This document shows, piece after piece, positions 9,847 to 19,071 of a stretch of 24,677 nt of DNA. Each line of letters opens with the position of its first letter. The stretch's first letter is position 1. The notes under the pieces are model-generated. The model ran no database searches, had not been told where the DNA came from, and was given only the letters and a program-made list of their open reading frames with translations. The translations under genes and the position numbers were made by a program. Source of the stretch: Reclinomonas americana ATCC 50394 (lineage: Eukaryota; Jakobida; Jakobea; Jakobida); contig PS015420.1 in the NCBI GenBank assembly GCA_048213135.1, positions 32,713 through 57,389 on the forward strand. The letters run 5' to 3'.

Positions 9847-11871
9847 ATGCGAGTGCTTGTGCTCTGCTTTGTTTTCCTCATCGCCCTCTCGCTGAGCGGC
9901 AAAGTCGCCAGCGCCACTGACGAGTTGTGTGATCGTTCGCAAGGTATGTGTGTGTGTGCCGCAGTCAGATGCACACAAGTTTGACTCTGATGCGCTCTCT
10001 GCACTCCCTCTGTGTACTTCTGTGGCACAAGAGACAGTGCATTCCACGTCTCATCTCTCTCTCTCTCTCTCTCTCTATCACACACTGCATGTGCTCTGTG
10101 CATTGTCATCAGTCACTGCGAGGAACCATCATGATATCACCAGTTCGCTCACTACTCCCACCTTCCACAGACGGCACTCTCGCTCTGCCGTGCGTCGTCG
10201 GGCCTGTGCGCTTGCATAGACTGCTTGCAAACGGGTGGATTGGATTCGTTTTCCTTGCTTCTCCTCTCACTGCGGACATCGATGCCAGCGGCACCAACAA
10301 CAACAAGCAGCGATCAACTGCACCGTTGGTGGTCAAGACGGCGTTCCGATACCCTGAATGCAAGCAGCGACTGGAACAAGAGTGGAGACACAACGAGCGG
10401 ATTCTCGAGCTGCAGTTCACAAGAGAGGAGCGACAGGGATTCGCCGAGTACAAGGGCGCGTTCTACGCCACCTGCATGCATGGCAGCAGGACCGCTCTCC
10501 TCATTTCCAATCGCACGGGTTGGGGTTTGACTGGCTTCGACGTGCAGATGCGAGACGGCCGTAATGCGCTGGAGGAGCCTGTGGAGTGCCTGTACTTGAT
10601 GTTCAAAAACGAGGACTCGCTGCCGCTGAGGAGTGTGTTGTCGGTGCCTGCACACATCGAGGAGGTGCTGTCGCGTTTGACACTGTTGAGTGTCATTCTC
10701 GTCCGCTCAGTGTCTCTGACCACCACAGGCGGCAAAGGCAGGTGCAAGAGCAGTGAAGAGCGAGGCGTTCACCATGTACGACTTGCTCACAAGTGAGTGG
10801 AGACACGGAAAGAGTGTGCTCCGGCAGGTGCTCGCACCGTTAGGTGAGTGGGCTCAAGAGACAAAGAGCGAGCGAGAGAGAGACCTTGTAACCGCAAGAG
10901 TTCGTTCTCCTTTGCGATTGCAGCGCATTTACCTCCCTGCTCTCCATCTTGCAGACGCGCTGCACCGCCGTGGCTTGCTGCACGGCGATTCGCACGCTTT
11001 GAACTACCTGATACGCCTCGGTGGTGATACGACAGCAGACGGAGAGCATCGCTTCGCTGTGAAGCTCATCGACAACGTGGGCATGCGTATTCCCGGCAGT
11101 GTGCCCATTAGTGTGGGGAGCGCAGACGCAGAGGAATGTCGAATCAACCCCCGCTGCATGAGTTTCAAGGCAGACGTTGTCGACGCCGTGCGCGAGTTGT
11201 TGACGGCAGTGGTGGTGCCGCTGCGCCACCCATCGCAAGTAGCTGCATGGCAAGAAAACCTGCCCACGGCCGCGTTTGGAAAGCACGACATGAGCTTCTG
11301 CGCGCGCCACTTCATCTGGCTGCCGTTCAATAGTCCACCGTCGAGCAAGTTGGCTGCATTCCTCCTGCGCCACCCACTGCTCGATCCGCAGGCAGCGACT
11401 CGCGACACCCACGACGACCTCTGTCGCCGTGCGTTCGAGTCGCTGGTGTCGTTGGGATCGGCTGCTGATTCTGCGTTCCCTCCACCACTGTTGACGATGC
11501 TTGTCGACGGCGTCGTCAGCAAGGTTCGAGTGCAACACTATCCGGCCGAGCACAGGTTCGAACTCGGCTGGGTGGCGAATGCTGGCGGCAACGGCGGCAA
11601 TACGCCATGTGAGCAGGCTGAAGCCACCGACAGTGTTCCATTGACGCACGTGGTGGAGGGTGTGGAGGACTGCGTGGGGGCAGACGGTGGACAACTGGAG
11701 GTGGTGATTCGGGACATGATCACCGAGGAGGTGCGCAGAGTGGTGCTTGCCGACACAGAAGCCAGCACGCATGGGAGCGAGGAGAGTCCAGTGCGGAGGC
11801 TGTGGAGAGCGTGGAGGGTGGCAGAGGAGTTTCAGAGGATACATAGTAATATAGAAGAGTGGATGAGATGA
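9847..11871 (+). CDS. Secreted protein-kinase-like paralogue 2 of 4, complete (540 aa)
   Basis: Exons 9847-9943, 10171-10664, 10729-10843 and 10955-11871; all junctions are GT-AG in the same phases as its sisters (1, 0, 1). Residues 1-22 are a signal peptide (MRVLVLCFVFLIALSLSG) followed by DELCDRSQ. N-lobe: glycine loop LLANGWIGFVFLAS (about 51-63), lysine K88 in PLVVKT, helix-C-like RLEQEWRHNERIL, hinge-like CLYLMFKNED. Exon 3 gives the helix-E-like SVLRQVLAPL. Exon 4 gives catalytic loop H245-G-D247 with N252, and metal motif D275-N-V-G. A helix-F-like stretch MSFKADVVDAVRELL follows, then a C-terminal region (HDDLCRRAFESL, THVVEGVED, RRLWRAWRVAEEFQ) that I cannot assign. The conserved K, D, N and D favour an active phosphotransferase. 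Tail RIHSNIEEWMR is shared only with copy 3. Confidence 0.92.
10053..10076. repeat. (CT)n microsatellite in intron 1 of array gene 2
   Basis: CT run about 95 bp before the exon 2 acceptor, in the same intron as the CT tracts of the other copies. Confidence 0.9.
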
Positions 11872-12252
11872 GTTACCGCAGCATGTGCAGTCGTGGGGCT
11901 GCTTCTAGAGTGTGGCCTCATTCCATGAGTCAACAGCAAAGCACTTGCAAGCCTGAAGTCGCGACTCAAAATATTTTTTAATCGAAGTTGCGAGTTGATC
12001 GCGGCTGCGCGCTGACCGCCGGCGATTTTGATACACATGTGTACACACGTACGTACATCTCCAATTTGGCAGCGGCAGCACGATGCGAATCACGTAGAGT
12101 TGACGTTGCCAGCTGTGGCTGACAAGAAGCCGACGCTCGTGGACAGCCCATCACAATGCAATGTGTGCTCGCAACGCGGCCAGTGCGCGCGCGCTCTTCT
12201 GCATTTTCATAAAAACTGCGGTGGGAGCGCGTGAGAGGAGTGCAGTTTGCGG
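11872..12252 (+). promoter_or_regulatory. Spacer copy 2-copy 3 with upstream block of array gene 3
   Basis: 381 bp without a gene. The first 50 bp (TTACCGCAGCATGTGCAG onwards) are almost identical to the sequence after copy 3, as is the part near 12070-12110 (GCAGCGGCAGCACGATGC). The array motif AATGTGTGCTCGCAACGCGG lies at 12160-12179, and GCATTTTCATAAAAACTGCGG-like sequence around 12201-12220, about 35-50 bp before the ATG. The last roughly 90 bp match the block before copy 4 nearly base for base. Seen: duplication. Inferred: promoter. Confidence 0.5.
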
Positions 12253-12460
12253 ATGCGAGTGGTGATGCTCTGCTTCACTTTCGTCATCGGCCTCGCACTA
12301 AGTGGCTACGTCGTCGTCGGCATCGATGCACCGTTGTGTGAGCAGTCACAAGGTGTGTTTGTGTGTGCGTGTGTTTGTTTGTGTCCAGCACGTTGCGCAG
12401 CAAGGCAGTCACAGCTCTCGCTCTCCCTTACAACAGCGATGCGCAGCGCCCCACTGCACA

Positions 12461-12491
<31 letters not shown>

Positions 12492-14392
12492 GATCTCTCG
12501 TGTGGGTTCGAACAAGTGCTGGGGCATTTAGTTGTCTGTGCGTCATGTGTCTCTGTGTCTGCCACCTGCCTCTCTCTCTCTCTCTCTCTATCTCTCTCTT
12601 TGACACTACGCATCATTCTCGCGAGAAGCAGGCACCACCATTCGCCTTACACCAGTGGTTGGGATATGTTGCACTCAGCGATTACCACTCTCTTGACAGA
12701 CGACACCCTCGCCCTTCCGTGTACCCTCGGGCCTGTGCGCTTGCACAGGGTGCTCGCAAACGGATGGATGGGAATCGTCTTCCTCGCATCTCCACTCGGC
12801 GACGATGCCAATAACAGCAGCAGCGGGCAATCCACTCCACCGCTGGTGGTCAAGACTCCATTCCAATATACAGAATGCGAGGAGCGACTGGAGCAGGAGC
12901 GAAAATTTAATGAGCAGATCCTTCTGTTCTCAAGTGAGGAGCGACAGGGATTCGCCGAGTACAAGGGCGCATTCTTCGCCGCCTGCATGCTCGGGACGGC
13001 TCTGATCGTCGTTCCTGACCGCGGCAATCTGCGGTTGACCGACTTGAACGTGCGCATGCGCATGCGCAACAGGCATGATGTGCAAGACGAGTCGACGAAG
13101 TGCCTTTACTTGGTGTTCAAGAACGAGGCGGCGCTGCCGCTGATGGATGTGCTGTCGGTGCCGGCATACTTGGAAGAAGTTTTGTGTGCTTGCTCGTCGT
13201 TGAGCCATCATGCTCCACTGCTAAGTACTTGCGGCCACCACAGGAGGCAAAGACAGGCACACCAACTGTCAACAGCGAGGCGGTCACCATGTACAACCTG
13301 CTCACGAGCGAGTGGAAGCACGGGAAGAGTGTGCTTCGGCAAGTACTCGCTCCATTAGGTATGTCGTCGTCAGAGAGTAGACTGCTGTATTCTTTTGTTC
13401 ACCTTATTCCTTCACCGTGTCACTCGATGATTCGTGGTAACTAACCCCCTGCTGTTCATCTTGCAGCTGCGCTTCACCATCGTGGAATGCTGCACGGTGA
13501 CGCGAACACTGCCAACTGTCTCATACGCCTCGCTGATTCGACTGTGGACGAACAGCATCGTGGTCGTTTCACTGTCAAATTTGTCGACAATGTTGGCATG
13601 CGGTTACCGGGGCATGTTGCCACGAGCGTGGGGAGCGCGGACGCAGAGGAGTGCCGACTCAATCCCCGCTGCATGAGTTTCAAGGCAGACGTTGTCGACG
13701 CCGTGCGCGAGCTGTTGACGGCAGTGGTGGTGCCGCTGCACCACCCGTCGCAGATTGATATGTGGCAAGAAAACCTGCCCACGGCCGCGTTTGGAAAGCA
13801 CGACATGAGCTTCTGCGCGCGCCACTTCATCTGGCTGCCATTCAATAGTCCACCGTCGAGCAGGATGGCTGCATTCCTCCTGCGCCACCCTCTGCTCGAC
13901 CCGCAGGCAGCGACTCGCGACACCCACGACGACCTCTGTCGCCGTGCGTTCGAGTCGCTGGTGCCATTTGGATCGGCTGCTGATTCTGCGTTCCCTCCAC
14001 CACTGTTGACGATGCTTGTCGACGGCGTCGTCAGCAAGGTTCGAGTGCAACACTATCCGGCCGAGCACAGGTTCGAACTCGGCTGGGTGGCGAATGCTGG
14101 CGACGACGGCGGCAATACGCCATGTGAGCAGGCTGAAGCCACCGGCAGTGTTCCATTGACGCACGTGGTGGAGGGTGTGGAGGACTGCGTGGGGGCAGAC
14201 GGTGGACATCTGGCCATGGAGGTGGTGATTCGGGACATGATCACCGAGGAGGTGCGCAGAGTGGTGCTTGCCGACACAGAAGCCAGCACGCATGGGAGCG
14301 AGGAGAGTCCAGTGCGACGGCTGTGGAGAGCGTGGAGGGTGGCAGAGGAGTTTCAGAGGATACATAGTAATATAGAAGAGTGGATGAGATGA
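12253..14392 (+). CDS. Secreted protein-kinase-like paralogue 3 of 4, complete (539 aa)
   Basis: Exons 12253-12352, 12700-13178, 13244-13358 and 13467-14392, same phases as the other copies. Signal peptide MRVVMLCFTFVIGLALSGYV, then DAPLCEQSQ, nearly identical to copy 4. Motifs: glycine loop VLANGWMGIVFLAS (51-64; fits L-x-x-G-x-x-G-x-V with Ala for the first kinase Gly), K85 in PPLVVKT, helix-C-like RLEQERKFNEQIL, hinge-like CLYLVFKNEA, helix E SVLRQVLAPL, catalytic loop H241-G-D243 with N248, metal motif D272-N-V-G. Exon 2 is 15 nt shorter than in the other copies. From MSFKADVV onward exon 4 is close to copy 2, including the tail RIHSNIEEWMR. No transmembrane segment beyond the signal peptide is visible, so a soluble luminal or secreted enzyme is inferred. 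Confidence 0.92.
12466..12600. repeat. Two (CT)n tracts in intron 1 of array gene 3
   Basis: CT runs at about 12466-12491 and 12570-12600 flank a unique stretch. The first is in sequence clearly homologous to intron 1 of copy 4. Confidence 0.9.
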
Positions 14393-14801
14393 GTTACCGC
14401 AGCATGTGCAGTCGTGGGACTGCTGCTTCTAGAGTGTGGGTTCTTCGCATGGCTGCACTGAGTCGACAGCAAAGTATTTGCAAACTTGACTCAGCATGCG
14501 AAGGTGTGGATATCAATACGAACAACCTGCTGTCGGCATCGATCGGCGTTGGTATTGTTGATATCAGTGGAGTTGCTGTGGCATTTCGCCAAACTCGCAG
14601 CGGCAGCACGATGCAAGCTACGTAGAGTGGTTGCTTGCAGTGGCTCACAGGCAGCCGACGCTCGAGCGGTCGGGGCTGATCATGAACAGCTCGTCACGAT
14701 CACATCCAATGTGTGCTCGCAACGCGGCCAGAGTGCGCGCGCGCTCTTCTGCATTTTCATAAAACTGCGGTGGGAGCGCGTGGGAGGAGTGCAGTTTGCG
14801 G
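14393..14801 (+). promoter_or_regulatory. Spacer copy 3-copy 4 with upstream block of array gene 4
   Basis: 409 bp without a gene, homologous in patches to the spacer after copy 2. CCAATGTGTGCTCGC starts at 14706 and the CATTTTCATAAAACTGCGG element lies around 14752-14770. The final roughly 95 bp before the ATG are almost the same as before copy 3. The middle (about 14500-14580) has no counterpart elsewhere in the window that I can see. Confidence 0.5.
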
Positions 14802-16960
14802 ATGCGAGTGGTGGTGCTCTGCTTCACTTTCGTCATCGGCCTCGCACTAAGTGGCTACGTCGTCGTCGGCATCGATGCACCGTTGTGTGAGCAATCGCAA
14901 GGTGTGTGTGTGTGTGTGCAGTCATGGAATGCACGTCCAGCACGTTGCGCAGCAAGGCAGGCACAGCTCTCGCTCTCCCTTACAACAGCGATGTGCAGCA
15001 CCCCACTGCGCAACATACTCTCTCTCTCTCTCTCACACACACACTCTCTCACAACAGCAAGTTCGAATATGTGCTGGGCATATTTGTCGTGTGTCACCTT
15101 GTCTCTGTCACTGCCTCTTTCTTTCGCCCTCTCTTCTCTCTCTCTCTCTCTGAGACTATACATCCATCGTTTGTTGCAAGAAGCCAGTTCCACCATCCGC
15201 GCGGGCGCTCCAAAAAGTGTGATGTATTTTGTGCTCACAAATGTCGATAATTCTAACGCGCCACTCTCATCCCACAGACGACACTCTCGCCCTACCGTGC
15301 ACCATCGGCCCTGTGTGCTTGTTCAAGCTTCTTGCAAACGGATGGATGGGATTTACTTTTCTCGCCTCTCCACTTGACGACGATGGCAGCTGCAACATCA
15401 ACGAGTACTCCACTGCGCCGCTGGTTATCAAGACGGCCTTCCAGTACGAAGTCAGCAAGGAGCGACTGGAGCAGGAGCGCACACACAACGAACGAATACT
15501 GCAGTTCTCAAGTGAGGAACGAAAGGGATTCGCCGAGTACAAGGGCGCATTCTTCGCCGCCTGCATGCTCGGGACGACTCTTCTGGACTACGACGACCGC
15601 CGTACTTTGCGGTACCGGTTTACAAACTTAAATGTGCGCATGCACAACAGGCTTCAAGAGGAGGAGAACGAGGAGGACGAGAAGTTGACCAGGTGTCTCT
15701 TCTTGGTGTTCGGGAACGAGGGCTTGCTGCAGCTGACGAAGCTGTTGTCGGTGCCGACAGATATGGAAGAGGTCGGTGTGCAATATTGACACCAAGAATA
15801 CTCGCTCCACTGCTTCTAAGTACTTGCGGCCACCCACAGGAGGCGAAGAGTGGTGCAACTGTGGTCAAGAGTGAGGCGGTCACCATGTACAACTTGCTCA
15901 CGAGCGAGTGGAAGCGCGGAAAGAGTGTGCTCCGGCAAATGCTCGCACCGTTAGGTGAGTGGAGAGAGAAGCAGTATCTTTGACGTCATGACTGTGTCGC
16001 TTGATGGTACGCGGGCATTAACCCCCTGCTATCCTTCTTGTAGCTGCGCTGCACCGCCGTGCCTTGTTGCACGGCGATTCGCACTCTACCAACTACGTCA
16101 TACGCGTCGATGATACGACAGCGGACGGAGAACTTGGCTTGATTGTGAAGCTCATCGACAATGTCGGTATGCGCTTACCCGACAATACTGCACTTAGCAT
16201 CGGGAGAGTAGACGCGGAGGAGTGCCGTCTCGATCCTCGCTGCGTGAGTTTCAAGTTGGACGTCGTCGACGCCATGAGTCGGCTGGTGACTGCAGTGGTG
16301 GTGCCGCTGCGTCATTCGTCACAGATTGCTGAATGGCAAGAAAACCTGGCCACGGCCGCGTTTGGAAAGCACGACATGAGCTTCTGCGCACGTCACTTTA
16401 TCTGGCTGCCATGGAATAGTCCACCGTCGAGCAGGATGGCTGCATTCCTCCTGCGCCACCCTCTGCTCGACCCGCAGGCAGCGACTCGCGACACCCACGA
16501 CGATCTCTGTCGCCGTGCGTTCGAGTCGCTGGTGCCATTCGGATCGGCCGTTGATTCTGCGTTGCCCCCACCACTGTTGACGATGCTTGTCGACGGCGTG
16601 GTCAGCAAGGTTCGAGTGCAGCACTATCCGGCCGAGCACAAGTTCGAACTCGGCTGGGCCCGGGTGGCGAATACTGGCGACGACGGTGACAGTGCATCAC
16701 CTTGGGGGCCGGATGCCACCATCGACACCGCGTGTATTCTAACGACGCACGTCGTTGAGGCTGTGGAGGACCGCGTAGGGGCAGACGATGGACAACTGGC
16801 CATGGAAGTGGTGATTCGGGACATGATCACCAACAGTGTGCGCAGCATGGTGCTTGCCGACGCAGAAGCCAGTACGCATAGGAGGGAGGAGAGTCCAGTG
16901 CGACGGCTATGGAGAGCGTGGAAGGTGGCAGAAGAGTTCCAGAAGTTCACAGATTCATGA
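14802..16960 (+). CDS. Secreted protein-kinase-like paralogue 4 of 4, complete (541 aa)
   Basis: Exons 14802-14901, 15278-15771, 15840-15954 and 16044-16960, phases as in its sisters. Signal peptide MRVVVLCFTFVIGLALSGYV and DAPLCEQSQ are like copy 3. The N-lobe is the most diverged: glycine loop LLANGWMGFTFLAS has Thr where kinases have the loop Val, lysine K85 sits in PLVIKT, and an acidic linker EEENEEDEK precedes CLFLVFGNEG. The catalytic loop H246-G-D248..N253 and metal motif D275-N-V-G are intact. After the near-constant part of exon 4 it has its own variable segment (about 16660-16750) and ends EEFQKFTDS, like copy 1. The stop lies only 20 bp from the left end of the transposon, so its transcript 3' end probably lies in transposon sequence. 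Confidence 0.91.
15018..15151. repeat. (CT)n/(CA)n and (CT)n tracts in intron 1 of array gene 4
   Basis: CT run turning into CA and back (15018-15049), and a second CT-rich run (15128-15151), in the same intron as in the other copies. Confidence 0.9.
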
Positions 16961-16980
16961 ATTCGAAGTAATGTCCATTA

Positions 16981-17005
16981 CAGAGTAAAAAATTTTATTC
17001 GCGAC
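16981..17005 (+). repeat. Left terminal inverted repeat of the transposon
   Basis: CAGAGTAAA, then seven bases, then ATTCGCGAC. It pairs with the complement of 19016-19039. It starts 20 bp after the stop codon of array gene 4. Confidence 0.75.
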
Positions 17006-17270
17006 AAAAATTCAAGAGTGCACTCCATTCTCGCGAACCTGGCAGTCATGCGCGCCAAGCTTGGTGGCAGGACGTAGCCGAGGAGCTGGAGAACAACATG
17101 ATATGCAGCCGTGCGCCAAGAGAGTTGTCAGAGATTCGTTTTGTCGACAGGAACACCGAGAGATGCGAAATTTGACATCGATCGGATTGCATTTAATTCG
17201 CGATGAAATCACAAAAAGAACACTGAGCAGGCTTCCCACTGCCGTCTGCAGGCCCGCGGTCCAGGGGGCA
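17006..17270. other. Transposon 3' non-coding segment
   Basis: 265 bp between the left terminal repeat and the transposase stop codon. It holds an internal AATTCGCGAT at 17195-17204 and no convincing open frame; presumably 3' UTR and end sequence of the element. Confidence 0.6.
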
Positions 17271-18844
17271 CTAAGGGCGGCATCGACGCTTCCTAGGAGG
17301 GGCCTCGTCGTCATCCGAAACCTCGTCCTCGCCTGATGAGCTGCTGCTCTCGGAGACCTCCGGTGACCCACGCCGCGCAGCACGATTTCGTTTTTTCCGA
17401 TTCTTGATGGCAAGTGCCTTGTTGTGCTCGATGTTGGCCACGATCTCGTCCAGCGTAACGATCTCCTTGTCCGCCGGGCCAGTTGTCACCGTCGGCATCG
17501 GCTCCAGGTGCATTGCGCGCGCCTGGAACGCAGTCGCTGGATAATTTTTGCCGTCGACCAAAATTGAATGCACCCGCTCGTCATTCGCCTCGTCCTCAAG
17601 AACGATGTGGTCCGGATGCACCGCTCGTTCAAGCAGCACTCGGAGATTGACCGGGTAGAGGCCTTCGAAAGCACGTGGCACGTTGTCGCCGGCCGTGGCG
17701 ATCGCCCACGCGTTCCCAAGGAGTTTGCCCAAATTGTGCAAACCCAGGCGCGCGTTCGGATGCTGGCCTAAGTGGGCGTCGATCTGCGTCTTCAGCGACC
17801 GCTTGAAGACCGCGAAGATGCTACGGTCGAGCGGTTGCAGCCGCCACGTGCTGTAGGGCGGCAGGAACACTGGAACGATGTTGTGAGCGGCGAATTCGTC
17901 AGCGACAGTCGCAGCCACGTGCGTCTTGTGGTTGTCCATCACCAGCAAAATCTTCTCGTGGGCACGGAGGCCAACCCGGGCGTGGCGCGCGAACCAACGC
18001 ACCCACTTCAGCATCACCTCGGTTGTCATCCACCCCGACGTTGTGGACACGAAGCCCCAGTCGCGGCTCGGCGGCAGTGTCGGCGGCAAATATGGGTCAT
18101 TGGTGATGACGACAGGCGGGATCATGTTACCGCCCCGCGCGGCGATGCAGGGAACAAGCGTCAGGTGCAGGTGGGGGCCGTGCGGCAACGCGCGCGCCAC
18201 AACCTCTCGCTGGCAGCGTCGAGCACACACCAGGAGTTTCTGGGAGAGAGGGAGGAATGAGAATCGGTCATTTGAAAATTTTGCATGTCACTGACCTCCT
18301 CGTGATACACGCGCACGCCTGTCTCATCCATGTTGTACACCGCCACTGGGTTGTGCTCGGCGATCTTGTGCTGCAGTCGGGCCACAAACTCACGGATCGC
18401 CAGTGTAGTCACAGAGTGCACTTTCTTGCGTGTGACCGTTTGAGCAACTCGTTTGCTGAGCTCATCCTTGTGCCGCTTGAAAAACGACTCCACCCACGCC
18501 TTGGGAGGCACGCCGTTCTCCCAGGAGGGGGGCACCGTGAGCTCCCGAGCTTCGACGCACGTCGCCACCACGGAAGGGAGAGAGCGCACAGCCAGGGCCA
18601 TGTCATAGTCGGCACATCGCTTGATGTCCTCAATCAGCACTCTCTCCACATCAAGCGGCAGTGTGGTCGGCCGACCACGGCGAGCGTCTAGCGCGCAGCG
18701 ACCCGTCGCACGCCGCCAAACCGCATCGGGTGACAAGCCACACTCCTCAGCTGCCTCGGTGAGCGTCATGCGGCCCCTCTTGACCTTCTCCACGCACTGT
18801 GCGACCACTCTTGTAACGGACGGAGGAGAGTGTGGGTGCGACAT
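17271..18844 (-). CDS. Pogo/Tigger-like DDE transposase, two exons, intact (505 aa)
   Basis: Catalyses cut-and-paste movement of the surrounding element. Exons 18844-18296 and 18239-17271, split by a 56-bp GT-AG intron (18240-18295) that joins in phase 0. N-terminal helix-turn-helix (LTEAAEECGLSPDAVWRRATG, about residues 28-48) is of the Psq type. A CENP-B/Tc5-like second DNA-binding region follows, with W-x-x-x-FFKRHKDELSKR. The catalytic DDE_1 core has D173 in YNMDETGV, D285 in LVMDNHKTH and D321 in WRLQPLDRSIFAVFK, giving DD35D. LVCARRCQRE after the intron matches the usual segment between the first Asp and the IPP block (NMIPPVVI). The C-terminus is Ser/Asp/Glu-rich and ends in a basic PPRKRRCRP, a likely nuclear signal. 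No stop or frameshift is seen, so the copy may be recent or active. Confidence 0.93.
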
Positions 18845-19015
18845 GTCCAGTGTTTATCTCAAAAAACGCGCGAGATGCGCTATTTCTCACGCGCGCGAGC
18901 ACGCCCATCGGTCAGAAGGGTGAAATACTCCCGCCGCGCGCGAAAACCGCGGCGTAAAAATGCGCAGGGGTTGCACAGTGTCAAAAAAACCAAACTTTCG
19001 TCGCGAATTAAAAGC

Positions 19016-19039
19016 GTCGCGAATTTTCTGCTTTACTCT
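19016..19039 (-). repeat. Right terminal inverted repeat of the transposon
   Basis: Complement reads AGAGTAAA, seven bases, ATTCGCGAC, matching the left end with the same spacing. A second GTCGCGAATT copy lies just inside at 19000-19009. Confidence 0.75.
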
Positions 19040-19071
19040 ACATTGTGCTGGCGTTGTCCTTCTACTCTTTC

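Larger units (their letters stand above)
16981..19039. mobile_element. Pogo/Tigger-like DNA transposon, about 2.06 kb
   Basis: The ends form an imperfect terminal inverted repeat: AGAGTAAA, seven variable bases, then ATTCGCGAC, at 16982-17005 on the plus strand and at 19039-19016 on the minus strand. Each end is next to a TA (16979-16980 and 19039-19040), the target duplicated by Tc1/mariner-pogo elements; the exact outer base differs by 1-2 nt between ends. Further TCGCGAATT-type motifs lie at 17195-17204 and 19000-19009 and could be subterminal transposase sites. The single gene inside encodes a DD35D transposase. Boundaries are read by eye. Confidence 0.8.

Noticed and set aside
10840-11844. 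Long open frame (about 334 codons) on the minus strand opposite exon 4 of array gene 2, with counterparts opposite the other copies.
   Set aside because: It mirrors the sense codons in a GC-rich exon and recurs only because exon 4 is duplicated. No splice sites, start context or recognisable protein; the sense strand has clear domain motifs.
7000-16960. Assignment of the array to FAM20/Fjx secretory-pathway kinases.
   Set aside because: The signal peptide is shared, but the motif order and the HGD..N / DN(V/G)G signatures are not those I know for FAM20; I could not align its diagnostic residues.
17006-17270. Small plus-strand open frame (about 17061-17336) in the transposon end.
   Set aside because: It overlaps the transposase 3' end antisense, has no recognisable motif and no start context of note.
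18845-19015. Possible extra gene upstream of the transposase.
   Set aside because: The stretch is rich in CGCG and A-runs with subterminal repeat motifs; it fits the 5' UTR and end region of the transposon.
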